A stretch of 64,000 nucleotides of DNA. Source: Vreelandella halophila (GTDB taxonomy: Bacteria > Pseudomonadota > Gammaproteobacteria > Pseudomonadales > Oleiphilaceae). A program made the translations under genes and the position numbers. Where the stretch lies: NCBI RefSeq assembly GCF_009856365.1, contig NZ_WMEX01000010.1:1-64000 (forward strand), in the 5' to 3' direction. Numbering within the stretch: the stretch's first letter is position 1; each line of letters starts with the position of its first letter. Below the pieces are notes generated by a model that saw only the letters and a list, made by a program, of their open reading frames with translations, did no database searches and was not told the origin of the DNA. Shown here in pieces: positions 47,141 through 57,064 of the stretch.

Positions 47141-47885
47141 TCACGCTGCGCCCGCCATCCACATTCAGCACCTGCCCGGTCACATAGGGCGCATCGCAGG
47201 CCAGCCAGGCCACGGCACCGGCAATATCATCCACCTCGCCGGTGCGGTGCAGCGGCACCTGATGCAGGATCGCCTGCTGCTCCTCCTCCGGCATGGCGCC
47301 ACCGCCCTCGCCTTCCGGCCACAGGATTGCCCCCGGTGCCACCCCGTTGGCCCGCACCTGCGGCGCCATATCCCTGGCCCAGGAGCGCGTCAGCGACGCC
47401 AGGGCGGCTTTCGTGGCGCAGTAAACCGGATGATCCGCCAGCGGGCGCTCGGCATGGACGTCAATCAGGTTGATGATGCAGCCACGCTGCAGCTTCAGCT
47501 CCCCAGCGAGCGCCTCAACCAGCAGCACAGGGGCGCGCAGGTTGGTGTCGACCAGGCGGCCCCACTGCTCCATGCTCAGCTCTCCCACGGGCGTGGGGAA
47601 AAACTCGGACGCATTATTCACCAGCACATCCAGCCGGGACCAGTATTCCCGTGTCTCACGGGCCAGCGTCTGGACCGCCTCCGGGTCCCGCAGATCCGCC
47701 TGCAATGCCACGGCCGAGCCGGCACGCGCAGCATTCAGCTCGGCCACCAGCGTTTCCGCATCACGGTTCCGGCTGCGGTAATGCACCACCACCCGGTATC
47801 CCCTCGCATGCAGGGCCCTTGCGGTGCCCGCGCCCAGCCGTCTTGCCGCCCCGGTCACCAGAGCCACGCCACCGTGCTCATGCAT
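47133..47885 (-). CDS. Pteridine reductase-like short-chain dehydrogenase (FolM type)
   Basis: 250-aa SDR. The cofactor motif is TGAARRLGAG (residues 11-20), the TGxxxRxG form typical of NADPH-dependent pteridine reductases rather than TGxxxGxG. NNASEFFPTP and the catalytic YCATKAALA (Tyr-x3-Lys) follow. FolM reduces dihydromonapterin or dihydrofolate, in line with the HPPK/FolB genes elsewhere in the window. Start ATG 47885 overlaps the cca stop by 8 bp, so the two are co-translated. Confidence 0.82.
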   Translation of the reverse strand: MHEHGGVALVTGAARRLGAGTARALHARGYRVVVHYRSRNRDAETLVAELNAARAGSAVALQADLRDPEAVQTLARETREYWSRLDVLVNNASEFFPTPVGELSMEQWGRLVDTNLRAPVLLVEALAGELKLQRGCIINLIDVHAERPLADHPVYCATKAALASLTRSWARDMAPQVRANGVAPGAILWPEGEGGGAMPEEEQQAILHQVPLHRTGEVDDIAGAVAWLACDAPYVTGQVLNVDGGRSVTG

Positions 47886-48987
47886 CGTCCGCTTCTCCCT
47901 CGACCACCTGTTCAATCGCCTGTCGCCGGCGGGCCGCAATAGCCTCGCCCAGCGCCTTCCCCTGGTAACCCTCTTTCATCAGGGCGCGGGGCTCCACGCC
48001 CGCGGCCCGGGAGCGGGCTTCACGCACCCGGGCCGCCGCCTGAGCATCCAGCCCACAGGCTTCCATCACCATCAGCAGCTGCTCGAAGCGCTCCGGGCGC
48101 CGCCAGGCATCCGCCTTTTCGATGAGTTTCTCCACCCAGTCCGCACTCAGCGGTCTCGGCCAGCGCGGCAGTGCCGCCGAACTCACGGCAATATCCCGGC
48201 AGCTGTTGGGAACCCGCAGCCGTTCACTGAAGGCATCGGCGGTATCCGCCTCGAGTTTCGAGCTAAGGGCGCCGAAACGTACTTCGGTGGCATCACTGAT
48301 AGCCACCGCCCGCGCCAGAGCTGACAGCCCCCCTTCGCGCACCTCGAGCGGCGACGCAATCTCCGGCATCACCACAGCCAGGGCGCCGCAGGCTTCCAGG
48401 ACCTCAAAGAAGACCCGGGGGCGCGCTTCGTGAAGAGCCCGCCGTGTTTCCTGCCAGACCCGTTCCGGGACCAGGTGGTCGACCTCACCTTCGACCACCA
48501 TGGAGCGCATCAGGGTCATGGTCTCCTCCGCCACCTCGAACCCCATGGGGGCGAGACGCGCCGCGAACCGGGCAGTACGCAGGATGCGCAGCGGGTCCTC
48601 GGCAAAGGCCGGAGAGACATGGCGCAGCACCCGGTCGGCAAGATCCTGTTCACCCCCGAAGGGATCCACCAGATGCCCCTCCGCATCACGGGCCATGGCG
48701 TTGACCGTCAGATCCCGGCGCTTCAGGTCTTCCTCAAGCGTGACATCCGGGGCACTGTGCACCTCGAAGCCATGGTAGCCGTGGCCGCTTTTGCGCTCGG
48801 TGCGGGCCAGCGCGTATTCCTCCCGGGTCTCGGGATGGAGGAAGACGGGAAAGTCCGCCCCCACCTGCTTGTAACCAGCCGCCAGCATCTGCTCGGGCGT
48901 GGCGCCGACCACCACCCAGTCCCGGTCCTTCACCGGCTGGCCCAGAAGCCAGTCGCGCACCGCGCCGCCCACCTCGTAGACATCCAT
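47878..48987 (-). CDS. cca: CCA-adding tRNA nucleotidyltransferase with degenerate HD domain
   Basis: Adds or repairs the CCA end of tRNAs. The 369-aa enzyme has the class II core: [23 protein letters not shown] (residues 6-28) with the metal-binding aspartates, [10 protein letters not shown], and the neck helix [15 protein letters not shown]. The E. coli enzyme (412 aa) carries a C-terminal HD phosphohydrolase domain; at the matching place here the expected CHDLGK reads SSKLEA and the first metal His is also gone, with a short deletion. The repair enzyme should thus lack phosphatase activity. Overlaps the SDR gene. Confidence 0.9.
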   Translation of the reverse strand: MDVYEVGGAVRDWLLGQPVKDRDWVVVGATPEQMLAAGYKQVGADFPVFLHPETREEYALARTERKSGHGYHGFEVHSAPDVTLEEDLKRRDLTVNAMARDAEGHLVDPFGGEQDLADRVLRHVSPAFAEDPLRILRTARFAARLAPMGFEVAEETMTLMRSMVVEGEVDHLVPERVWQETRRALHEARPRVFFEVLEACGALAVVMPEIASPLEVREGGLSALARAVAISDATEVRFGALSSKLEADTADAFSERLRVPNSCRDIAVSSAALPRWPRPLSADWVEKLIEKADAWRRPERFEQLLMVMEACGLDAQAAARVREARSRAAGVEPRALMKEGYQGKALGEAIAARRRQAIEQVVEGEADDA

Positions 48988-49457
48988 CAGGCACCCCCCT
49001 CAAAGCCGAGCTGACGCCAGGCTTCATAGACCACTACGGCCGCCGCGTTGGAGAGGTTCAGGCTGCGCCGTTCCGGCACCATCGGCAGGCGCAGCACCTG
49101 CCCCTTAGGCAGCCCGGCCAGAACGTCCTCCGGCAGACCGCGCGTCTCTGGACCGAACATCAGGGTATCCCCAGGCTGGTAGGCTGCCTGATGGTGACCA
49201 TTGGTGCCTTTCGTGGAGATCCCGAAAAGCCGGCCCGACCGGATGGGCTCTGCCTCAAGGAAAGCCCTGTAGTCCTCGTGCACGGACACACTGGCGTACT
49301 CCCGGTAATCGAGCCCAGCCCGCTTCATGCGCCGATCATCCAGCTGGAAGCCCAGCGGCTGGATCAGGTGGAGACGGCAGCCGGTACTGGCCGCCAGCCG
49401 CATGATGTTGCCCGTATTGGGCGGTATCTCCGGCTCATAGAGCGCAATATTGAGCAT
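48987..49457 (-). CDS. trmL: tRNA (cytidine/uridine-2'-O-)-methyltransferase TrmL
   Basis: 156-aa SPOUT methyltransferase that methylates the ribose of the wobble base 34 in tRNA-Leu isoacceptors. MLNIALYEPEIPPNTGNIMRLAA at the start, LFGISTKGT, LMFGPETRGLP (SAM knot) and the C-terminal SLNLSNAAAVVVYEAW are the family marks. It shares one base with cca and starts directly at the thiolase stop, so thiolase-trmL-cca-SDR form one minus-strand operon. Confidence 0.93.
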   Translation of the reverse strand: MLNIALYEPEIPPNTGNIMRLAASTGCRLHLIQPLGFQLDDRRMKRAGLDYREYASVSVHEDYRAFLEAEPIRSGRLFGISTKGTNGHHQAAYQPGDTLMFGPETRGLPEDVLAGLPKGQVLRLPMVPERRSLNLSNAAAVVVYEAWRQLGFEGGA

Positions 49458-50636
49458 TCAGCGCTCAACGGCCAGTGCCACGCCCATGCCGCCACCGATG
49501 CACAGTGTCGCCAGGCCACGCTGGGCCTCACGCCGGCGCATCTCGTGCAGCAGGGTCACCAGAATCCGGCAGCCGGAGGCTCCGATCGGGTGGCCCAGCG
49601 CAATGGCGCCGCCGTTGACGTTCACCCTGTCTGTATCCCAGCCAAGATCCCGGTTCACGGCAATGGCCTGGGCGGCGAACGCCTCATTGGCCTCCACCAG
49701 TTCCAGCTGGTCGATGCCCCAGCCCGCGCTGTCCAGCGCGCGGCGGGTCGCCGGGATGGGCCCGGTCCCCATGACCTCCGGCGCCACGCCGGCGTTGGCG
49801 TAACCACGGATGGTGGCCAGTGGCTCCAGGCCCAGTTCCTGAGCCTTTTCAGCGGAACAGACCACCACAGCGGCAGCCCCATCGTTCAACGCCGAGGCAT
49901 TGCCCGGGGTAACGCCGCCGTCCTTCTGGAAGGCCGGCTTGAGTCCGGACAGCCCCTCGGCGGTCACGCCCGGGCGCGGGTTCTCGTCGGTGTCCACCAC
50001 CTTGGGATCGCCCTTGCGCTGGGGAATGCTCACGGGGACGATCTCATCACTGAAGCGCCCGGCGTTGATGGCAGCCTCCGCCTTCTGCTGGGAGGCGGCG
50101 GCGAACTCGTCCTGCGCCTGGCGGGTAATACTGTACTCGCGGGCAATGTTCTCGGCGGTCACGCCCATGTGGTAGTCGTTGAAGGCATCCCAGAGCCCGT
50201 CCTGGATCATGGAGTCGATCAGCTGCCAGTGGCCCATCTTCTGGCCATTACGGCTGTTGGGCAGCACGTGCGGTGCCTGGCTCATGCTCTCCTGGCCGCC
50301 GGCAATGATCAGGTCGGCGTCGCCGCAGCGGATCGCCTGGGTCGCCAGGTGCAGGGACTTGAGGCCGGAACCACAGACCTTGTTGATGGTCATGGCCGGC
50401 ACGGCCTCGGTGAGGCCACCCCCAATCGCCGCCTGGCGCGCCGGGTTCTGGCCGACACCGGCGGTCAGCACCTGGCCAAGGATCACCTCATCCACCTGCT
50501 CCGATGAAATACCGGTCTCACTCAGCAGCTGGCGGATAACGGTGGCGCCGAGCTGGGCCGCGCTCTGGCCGGCGAGGCCGCCCCCGAAAGTGCCCACGGC
50601 GGTACGCCGGGCAGCGGCGATGACAACATCACGCAT
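49458..50636 (-). CDS. Acetyl-CoA acetyltransferase (thiolase)
   Basis: 392 aa; joins two acetyl-CoA or, in reverse, splits acetoacetyl-CoA, in beta-oxidation, ketone-body or PHB metabolism. Nucleophile Cys88 in [10 protein letters not shown], His in [10 protein letters not shown] and the second Cys in CIGGGMG are all in place. ATG 50636 follows AGGAG by nine bases; a longer reading frame further upstream lies inside the divergent cysC gene and is a shadow. Neighbourhood with tRNA genes is not informative on which pathway it serves. Confidence 0.93.
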   Translation of the reverse strand: MRDVVIAAARRTAVGTFGGGLAGQSAAQLGATVIRQLLSETGISSEQVDEVILGQVLTAGVGQNPARQAAIGGGLTEAVPAMTINKVCGSGLKSLHLATQAIRCGDADLIIAGGQESMSQAPHVLPNSRNGQKMGHWQLIDSMIQDGLWDAFNDYHMGVTAENIAREYSITRQAQDEFAAASQQKAEAAINAGRFSDEIVPVSIPQRKGDPKVVDTDENPRPGVTAEGLSGLKPAFQKDGGVTPGNASALNDGAAAVVVCSAEKAQELGLEPLATIRGYANAGVAPEVMGTGPIPATRRALDSAGWGIDQLELVEANEAFAAQAIAVNRDLGWDTDRVNVNGGAIALGHPIGASGCRILVTLLHEMRRREAQRGLATLCIGGGMGVALAVER

Positions 50637-50783
50637 GGTTGTATGCTCCTGTTTGCCTGTTTTGGAAGCCAGTCTACCAGATGGCGGGCCGATTCGACCC
50701 TGATGCGGCATTGCACCGGTCATGGAGGCTGGATGACAATAAACACTTTTCGATTTCCGGCAGCTTTTGAGGAAGGATCCAAC

Positions 50784-51395
50784 GTGAGCGACCACATTGT
50801 CTGGCACGACCACAAGATCTCGCGCACCGAGCGCGCCAGCATCAAGCACCAGCACCCCTGCCTGCTGTGGTTCACCGGCCTTTCCGGTTCCGGCAAGTCC
50901 ACCATCGCCAACGCGCTGGACGTAGCGCTCTACCATGAGGGCTACCACACCTTCCTGCTGGACGGTGACAACGTCCGCCATGGCCTGAACCGGGATCTGG
51001 GTTTCTCCAATGAGGACCGGGTGGAGAACATCCGCCGCATCGGTGAGGTCAGCAAACTGTTCGCGGATGCCGGGCTTATCGTGCTCAGCGCGTTCATCTC
51101 GCCCTTCGCCAGCGACCGGCGGCTGGTGCGCAACATGTTCCCGGCGGGTGAGTTCATCGAGGTCTTCATGGATACCCCGCTGGCCACCTGCGAAGAACGT
51201 GACCCCAAGGGCCTTTATCGCAAGGCACGCAGTGGCGAGATCCATGACTTCACCGGGATCGACTCCCCCTATGAAGCGCCGGCGCATCCGGAGATCACGC
51301 TGGACACCTCCAACCTGAGCGTCGACGCCTGCGTGGAGAATCTGCTCTGCTACCTGAAGGAGCGCGACCTGCTCAAACCCGGGGGTGACGCCTGA
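50784..51395 (+). CDS. cysC: Adenylyl-sulfate (APS) kinase
   Basis: Phosphorylates APS to PAPS, needed for sulfate reduction or for sulfation. 203 aa with P-loop GLSGSGKST (residues 32-40), [17 protein letters not shown], and [12 protein letters not shown] 50784 was chosen: GGAAGG lies nine bases before it and the family starts with such an IVWH segment; the longer frame from 50643 is unlikely. No cysD or cysN nearby. A 5-bp gap links it to a sulfate-type permease. Confidence 0.92.
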   Translation: MSDHIVWHDHKISRTERASIKHQHPCLLWFTGLSGSGKSTIANALDVALYHEGYHTFLLDGDNVRHGLNRDLGFSNEDRVENIRRIGEVSKLFADAGLIVLSAFISPFASDRRLVRNMFPAGEFIEVFMDTPLATCEERDPKGLYRKARSGEIHDFTGIDSPYEAPAHPEITLDTSNLSVDACVENLLCYLKERDLLKPGGDA

Positions 51396-51400
51396 CGGCC

Positions 51401-53173
51401 ATGGACTGGGAAGCGGCGTTCACCCTGGCCACCCTGGTCACGGTTCTGGGGACCCTGATCTTCACCCGGCTCTCCGCGGACCTGGTGCTGATGACGGCGA
51501 TGGCCGTCATGCTGATCCTGGGCATCCTGTCCCCGGCAGAAGCGCTGGCCGGCTTCTCCAACCCGGGCGTGATCACCATTGCCACCCTCTACGTGGTCGC
51601 TGCCGGGCTCAAGGAAACGGGCGCCATCCAGTGGCTGGCCCGCCACCTGCTCGGCCACCCGAAAGGCACATGGCGGGCCCAGGCGCGGCTGGTGGCGCCA
51701 ACCGGCCTGATGAGTGCCTTTATGAACAACACCGCTGTGGTGGCCATGTTCATCCCTGCGGTGCAGGACTGGGCCCAACGGCTGGGCATTCCCGCCTCCC
51801 GGCTGCTGCTGCCGTTGAGCTACGCCGCCATTCTGGGCGGCACCTGCACGCTGATCGGCACCAGCACCAACCTGGTGGTGGACGGCCTTCTCCAGTCCCG
51901 CCTCGACATCCAGCTGGGCCTGTTTGAACTCGCCTGGGTAGGGCTGCCCCTGCTGCTGATCGGCGGTACCTTTCTGGTCCTCTTCGCCAACCACATGCTG
52001 CCGGACCGCGGCGGCGTCACCGAGGACCTGGACGCCGTGCGCGAATACGGCGTGGAAGTGGAAGTGGACGAAAAGGGCCCCCTGGCAGGCAGGACGGTAG
52101 CCGAGGCTGGCCTGCGCGCGCTGAACTACGGCTATCTCACAGAGATCGAACGCGACGGCCACCTGATCTCACCGGTGGAGCCGGACCGGGATCTGCAGGG
52201 CGGGGACCGGCTCTATTTCGTGGGAGCCCCGGAGTGCGCCAGCGAACTGCGCCGCATACAGGGGCTGATACCGGCAAACGCCAATGTCCAGAAACTGGAG
52301 CTGGCGAACCATCAGCGCTGCCTGGTGGAAGTCGTCCTCGGCCAGGAATTTGCCGGGCTGGGCCAGACTGTGCGCGAAAGCCGTTTCCGCTCGCGCTTCA
52401 ATGCCGCCATCCTCTCGGTCTCGCGCGAGGGCAAGCGGGTCTCCGGGAAGCTGGGCGACATCCGCCTGCGCATGGGCGACACCCTGCTGCTCGAAGCCAG
52501 CCATGAATTCGTGGAGCAGTACCGCTTCCGGCGCGACTTCCTGCTGGTGAGCGCTCTCAATGACTCCACGCCACCAGACTTCAGCCGTGCCCCCGCCGCC
52601 CTGGGGATCCTTGCGGGCATGGTGGCCCTCAGTGCCAGTGGCCTGCTCAGCATCATGGAGGCCGCTTTCCTGGCCGGCGGCGCCATGATCCTGTTCGGCT
52701 GCACCAGTGCCTCGCGAGCGCGGCGCAGCCTGGACCTGCCGGTACTGGTGATCATCGCCTCATCCTTCGCCCTGGGCAACGCCATGGACCAGACCGGTGC
52801 GGCCCAGTGGGTGGCGGGCAGCCTTCTGGGCAACAGTGAGATGTCCCCCTGGATGGCCCTGGCCATCATCTACCTGCTGACCGCCCTGTTCACCGAGGTC
52901 ATCACCAACAATGCCGCCGCTGTGCTCATGTTCCCCATCGCCCTGGCGATCTCCGAGCAGCTCGGGGTCAACTTCCTGCCCTTCGCCATCGCGGTGATGT
53001 TCGCCGCCAGCGCCAGCTTCATCACGCCGCTGGGTTACCAGACCAACCTAATGGTCTACGGGCCGGGCCGCTACCGCTTTACGGACTACATGCGCATGGG
53101 CATTCCGCTGAGTCTGCTGGTAGCCACCACTGTCATCACCCTGATTCCACAGATCTGGAGCTTCCACGGGTAA
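51401..53173 (+). CDS. SLC13/DASS-family permease with two RCK-C domains, probable sulfate transporter
   Basis: 590-aa inner-membrane protein of about 11 helices. Two cytoplasmic TrkA/RCK C-terminal domains (about 205-290 and 300-385) are inserted in the middle. Signature stretches [13 protein letters not shown] and, in the second half, [18 protein letters not shown] are those of SLC13 anion carriers, with [12 protein letters not shown]. Coupling to cysC (5-bp gap) points to sulfate as substrate, as with the sulfate permeases of this domain plan; molybdate or dicarboxylates are less likely. Confidence 0.85.
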   Translation: MDWEAAFTLATLVTVLGTLIFTRLSADLVLMTAMAVMLILGILSPAEALAGFSNPGVITIATLYVVAAGLKETGAIQWLARHLLGHPKGTWRAQARLVAPTGLMSAFMNNTAVVAMFIPAVQDWAQRLGIPASRLLLPLSYAAILGGTCTLIGTSTNLVVDGLLQSRLDIQLGLFELAWVGLPLLLIGGTFLVLFANHMLPDRGGVTEDLDAVREYGVEVEVDEKGPLAGRTVAEAGLRALNYGYLTEIERDGHLISPVEPDRDLQGGDRLYFVGAPECASELRRIQGLIPANANVQKLELANHQRCLVEVVLGQEFAGLGQTVRESRFRSRFNAAILSVSREGKRVSGKLGDIRLRMGDTLLLEASHEFVEQYRFRRDFLLVSALNDSTPPDFSRAPAALGILAGMVALSASGLLSIMEAAFLAGGAMILFGCTSASRARRSLDLPVLVIIASSFALGNAMDQTGAAQWVAGSLLGNSEMSPWMALAIIYLLTALFTEVITNNAAAVLMFPIALAISEQLGVNFLPFAIAVMFAASASFITPLGYQTNLMVYGPGRYRFTDYMRMGIPLSLLVATTVITLIPQIWSFHG

Positions 53174-53185
53174 CGCCGGTTACCC
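53168..53185. terminator. Bidirectional hairpin holding both stop codons of the permease and DUF418 genes
   Basis: GGGTAAC (53168-53174), loop GCCG, GTTACCC (53179-53185). The left arm contains the permease TAA stop, the right arm the TAA stop of the convergent DUF418 gene. No T-run, so terminator strength is uncertain. Confidence 0.5.
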
Positions 53186-54370
53186 CCGATCCTCGCGGTA
53201 GGCAAAGCGCCGCCACAGCCATTCAGCGGGCCCGGCACGCCAGCGCCGCAGCCACAATGGCGCGATCACCAGCAGCATCAGCCAGACCGCAAGGATGAAC
53301 TGCAACTGGACCAGACGCGGCGTGGCCTCAAAGCGTCCGCCCGTGTAGAAAAACGCTGTGCCCAGGACCGAGCAGAGCAGATAGGCACTGAGCGCCAGCC
53401 TGCCGAGTGCCCTCAGGCGTTCCAGAAGCCCCCTGAACAGGCCCCGCTGGAGCGCCAGCATCACTGCGGAGGCCCAACCCAGCGCCACCAGGGGACCGCC
53501 CCAGATATTGAACTGACGGCCGGCATAGAGCGATTCCGCCATGCCCCACTCATGGGTCATGTTGTAGAGTACCCCCCACTGGCACAGTGGAATGCCGATG
53601 CCGAACCCAAGCAGCCCCAGCCGCCGGTAGGGCGACTCCGGCCAGTGACCGGAAAAGAAACCACCCCGGTAAAGCGCCATCCCCACCAGCATGAGCGCCA
53701 GCACACGCCAGCCCGATTCGGTCAGCAGCATGCTCGGCCAGCTCTCGAACAGTACCATGAGCCGATGCTCGAACTGGGCTGGCCAGCCGCCCCGGTAGGC
53801 CTCGATCTCCTGCTCGACCAGTGCGGAATCCGCACTCCAGAACTGCTGCCTGAAGGCCTCATACTCTTCGGCAGGCATCCAGTTGAGGATGCCGGTCATC
53901 AGCAGGGCAAAGCCGAAAGGCACCAGATAGAACACCAACGCCCAGCCCAGAAGCCGTGCCGGCGGCAGGTTCCGGAAACGCGCCGCAACCAGCCCCACCA
54001 CGGCGTAAAGCAGCAGAATGTCGCCGTACCAGATGAGGACCAGGTGCCCCAGCCCAATGAGTGCCAGCGCCCCCATGCGCCGCCGCAGAATTCGGTCCAC
54101 CTGAAACCCTTCAGCGGCGAGCCGCTCCCCCTGGATCACCACCCCCGCGCCAAACAGCGCGGCCAGCAGCGGCATGAAGCTGTACTCGAACAGCAGGTGG
54201 GAAACGAACCAGACCCAGAACTCCGCCCCCTCAAAGCTGCCCATGACCCCGGGGTTGAGCTGGGCGGTCGATACTTCAGCAAAGGCCCGGACGTTGATCA
54301 CGAGGATGCCCAGTATGGCGAATCCACGCAGTACATCGAGGCTGGTCAGGCGTTCCGGGCGTTGCGACAT
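53180..54370 (-). CDS. DUF418 family membrane protein (YeiB-like)
   Basis: 396 aa, about ten hydrophobic helices. Begins RLTSLDVLRGFAILGILVINVRAF, the heparan-alpha-glucosaminide acyltransferase-like (DUF1624/acyltransferase) start, and carries the DUF418 domain in its C-terminal half (about 225-385, GLLGFGIGIPLCQWG). It may move an acyl group across the membrane; no substrate is known for the family. Monocistronic, divergent from the ElyC-like gene. Confidence 0.8.
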   Translation of the reverse strand: MSQRPERLTSLDVLRGFAILGILVINVRAFAEVSTAQLNPGVMGSFEGAEFWVWFVSHLLFEYSFMPLLAALFGAGVVIQGERLAAEGFQVDRILRRRMGALALIGLGHLVLIWYGDILLLYAVVGLVAARFRNLPPARLLGWALVFYLVPFGFALLMTGILNWMPAEEYEAFRQQFWSADSALVEQEIEAYRGGWPAQFEHRLMVLFESWPSMLLTESGWRVLALMLVGMALYRGGFFSGHWPESPYRRLGLLGFGIGIPLCQWGVLYNMTHEWGMAESLYAGRQFNIWGGPLVALGWASAVMLALQRGLFRGLLERLRALGRLALSAYLLCSVLGTAFFYTGGRFEATPRLVQLQFILAVWLMLLVIAPLWLRRWRAGPAEWLWRRFAYREDRG

Positions 54371-54444
54371 GCCCCCAATTCTGATCTGCCCGCACCCACT
54401 GTCAAATATTTCCCGCCCACGACCGTATCGGGTACCCTTCCTGC

Positions 54445-55206
54445 ATGCTGCTGACCAAAATCATCGCCGCCCTGCTCAGCCCCCTGCCCCTGGTCGGTCT
54501 CATCCTGCTGGTGGCGTGGGGCCTGCGACTCCTCAAACGGACCCGGCTGGCCGTCACCGCGGCCTGCATGGCCGGCATACTGTTCCTGGTGTTCTCCGTC
54601 GAACCCCTGGCCCGCTGGCTGATCCTGCCGCTGGAATCCCGCTACGAGCCCATCACCCAGCCGCAGGCTTTCAGCAATGTCCGCTGGATTCTGGTGCTGG
54701 GCTCCAGCGCCTCGGAGGATGCGGATGCACCCCCCACGACCCGCCTCAGTGGTGTCGCCAGCCTCCGTCTGGCGGAAGGGCTGCGCCTGCAGAATGCCCT
54801 GCCGGAAAGCACCCTGATCCTGTCCGGTGGCAGTGTCTTCGGGGACGCTCCCAGCGCTACGGTCATGAGTCGGGCAGCCATCGCGATGGGCGCGGACCCG
54901 GACCGCCTGCGCATCCACCCCAACCCTCTGAACACCCGCCAGGAGGCTGAGTTCATGCGCGAGGCGGTCGGAGAGGCCCCGTTCCTGCTGGTCACTTCAG
55001 CCTCGCACATGCCCCGGGCCATGATGCTCAACCGTAAGGTGGGCCTGAACCCCATCCCCGCACCCACCGCCCGGCGCGCGGCAGGCACCGCCCTCAAGTC
55101 CGATCCCGCTTTCTGGTTACCCTCGGCAGGTGCCCTGGAGATGAGCGAACGCGCGATCCACGAGTACCTCGGCATTGCCTGGGCCTGGCTCGGTGGTCAT
55201 ATCTGA
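54445..55206 (+). CDS. ElyC/SanA/YdcF-like DUF218 membrane protein
   Basis: 253 aa with two N-terminal transmembrane helices (about 8-28 and 33-55) and a DUF218 domain (about 75-245). ILVLGSSASEDADAPP, LSGVASLRLAEGLRL, STLILSGGSVFGD and the C-terminal LVTSASHMPRAMML are family marks. In E. coli ElyC helps murein and lipid-carrier metabolism at low temperature. The two-helix start resembles ElyC more than SanA. No RBS of note. Confidence 0.82.
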   Translation: MLLTKIIAALLSPLPLVGLILLVAWGLRLLKRTRLAVTAACMAGILFLVFSVEPLARWLILPLESRYEPITQPQAFSNVRWILVLGSSASEDADAPPTTRLSGVASLRLAEGLRLQNALPESTLILSGGSVFGDAPSATVMSRAAIAMGADPDRLRIHPNPLNTRQEAEFMREAVGEAPFLLVTSASHMPRAMMLNRKVGLNPIPAPTARRAAGTALKSDPAFWLPSAGALEMSERAIHEYLGIAWAWLGGHI

Positions 55207-55261
55207 AATTTCAGGCGTATACTCAATGTGAACGGAGTCGCACAATTCAGGAGGGCAGACG

Positions 55262-57064
55262 ATGCCATCACGACGCCTGGTACCGGGAGTACTTTCGCTC
55301 TGTCTTCTGTCCTTCATCCTCACGGGCTGCTCCGGGGGCAGCAGTGGTGGTTCCGGCATCGGCGATCAGGTCACCCTGCCTGATAGCAGCCCGATTCCGG
55401 AGACGCCGATCCAGGAAGAGGATGACCAGCCCCCAGCAACGCCAGGGTATTACTCCGAGTCACGGTTCTGGATCCAGGGCGAGAGCACTCAGGAGCGGGG
55501 GTTGTTTGCTATCCCAAAGGACAACAACGGCTCCGACGAGATCGACACCAGCCTGCTTGCGGAACTCCCGTTGCAGACGGTGCCGGCGCTTGTGGACAGT
55601 GGCGCGCGAATGGCACCCCGCGCCATTTTCTACCGGAACGAAAACGGTTTTACACGGGCTCCCACCGGCTCCGCAAACATACAGCAAATCTCCAGCCAGG
55701 CGAACGCTGCGGGGACCTGCCTTGGCGGATGGGCCTATGATCTGGAAGCCATTGATAACACCAGTGTTGCCTACCACACGCAGAGAAACGGCGGCGACTG
55801 CCCTGACCGCTTCAGCGTGACGGATTGGAAGCAGGTGCAGCTCGATGACACCGCCAGCACACCCCCGCAATCATTCCCTTCCGGGGTAACCGTGGTTGCC
55901 GGGCTCAACAAAAGCTCTGATCATGAGCCACAGTGGCTCACCCTGGAAAGTGACGACACCCCTGCAAGATATGACGTCTCGGACCTCTCGTCCCCCGGTG
56001 ACAGTATCAATACGGACAAGGCAGTCACTCCCTTTACTGAACTCCACCTGATAGGACGCATCGGAACCGGGGCGGCCATCGTCGCGTACACGGGGTCTGA
56101 CACCAGCGATGCCGACCGGGACTACCAGCTGGCGTACTACGACCGCGCCGCCAACAGCATCAGCAACCTAGAAAACAGCGGCGGCCCCGAACTCGCAACA
56201 CTGCCCCGGATTCCGCTCGCGGACTGGGTTGCACCGGCCGCCGATGCGGTCTTTTTCGGAATCGGTAACGCCCTGGTCAGAGCGGATGCCGACGGTTACC
56301 GGATCATTGATTCAGTGGATGGCCCCGGCCGCCCCTACTTTGTGAGCCGCTCGGATACCCATGTGATATGGGGCCTCCTGAGCCAGCGCAACGACAGCCC
56401 CCAGCGGGAAATCCGGGTTGTGGGCGTGTCAGGGACCGGCGCAAGGACACTGGTGCGGGCCCCGTACGTGGAAACACGGGTCAGGGGCACCGCCGAGGGC
56501 TGGTTCTACTTCACTGCCGCAAGGGGCGCGGAGCCCAATGGTCAACTCACGGATTCTTTCGCCATCGGCTATAACCCCTCGATCAGCGGCGACCTGAATG
56601 CATTCATCATCGCGGACGCCCAGTGGATCGGTTCTTCCATTGACCCGACAGAGGCGGTTTCAGAAGAGGTTCAGCCCCAGGCCCTGGCATCAGCCTCCAT
56701 CAGCAAACTGTTTTACCGGGGTGGCAGCAGCGGCATGGAAAGTCTCCGCGCCCTTGCCGAGCCCGGCTCGCCGGTCGCCATGGAGCAGGGGAACCCGATC
56801 CTTCCGAGCATTGACCTGGGCGCTCTCAACAACTGGAATTCCGGCGCCAAGGGAGTCTTTATGGGGCCCGGCTTCGGGCGGCAACGACTCCTGACGTCAG
56901 TCGACGCCGGTTCCGACGAAAGCCTTGCCGGCGAGACCGAACTGAGGGTCGGCGCCGACCGGGACCTGACCAACCAGGTGCACTGGGTGGACCCGGACAA
57001 AGCAGGTTCACTCAACCCCATAGGCAACAGAGGACCACTGGTACGGCATGCTCCGTTGTTCTGA
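55262..57064 (+). CDS. Large exported lipoprotein of unknown function
   Basis: 600 aa. Signal peptide with lipobox ILTGC (Cys23), a Gly/Ser and Pro/Glu linker to about residue 62, then about 530 residues of beta-rich, repeat-like sequence (blocks resembling a propeller: VIWGLLSQRN, GWFYFTAARG, AVFFGIGNAL). AGGAGG lies eight bases before ATG 55262 and a -10-like TATACT lies about 45 bp upstream. Its last 17 bp overlap the DUF3047 gene. I do not recognise the family. Confidence 0.6.
   Translation: MPSRRLVPGVLSLCLLSFILTGCSGGSSGGSGIGDQVTLPDSSPIPETPIQEEDDQPPATPGYYSESRFWIQGESTQERGLFAIPKDNNGSDEIDTSLLAELPLQTVPALVDSGARMAPRAIFYRNENGFTRAPTGSANIQQISSQANAAGTCLGGWAYDLEAIDNTSVAYHTQRNGGDCPDRFSVTDWKQVQLDDTASTPPQSFPSGVTVVAGLNKSSDHEPQWLTLESDDTPARYDVSDLSSPGDSINTDKAVTPFTELHLIGRIGTGAAIVAYTGSDTSDADRDYQLAYYDRAANSISNLENSGGPELATLPRIPLADWVAPAADAVFFGIGNALVRADADGYRIIDSVDGPGRPYFVSRSDTHVIWGLLSQRNDSPQREIRVVGVSGTGARTLVRAPYVETRVRGTAEGWFYFTAARGAEPNGQLTDSFAIGYNPSISGDLNAFIIADAQWIGSSIDPTEAVSEEVQPQALASASISKLFYRGGSSGMESLRALAEPGSPVAMEQGNPILPSIDLGALNNWNSGAKGVFMGPGFGRQRLLTSVDAGSDESLAGETELRVGADRDLTNQVHWVDPDKAGSLNPIGNRGPLVRHAPLF

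Noticed and set aside
49458-51287. A 609-aa open frame that would extend the thiolase N-terminus by over 200 residues
   Set aside because: The extra part lies antisense to cysC, has no family similarity, and the true thiolase start at 50636 has a good ribosome site.
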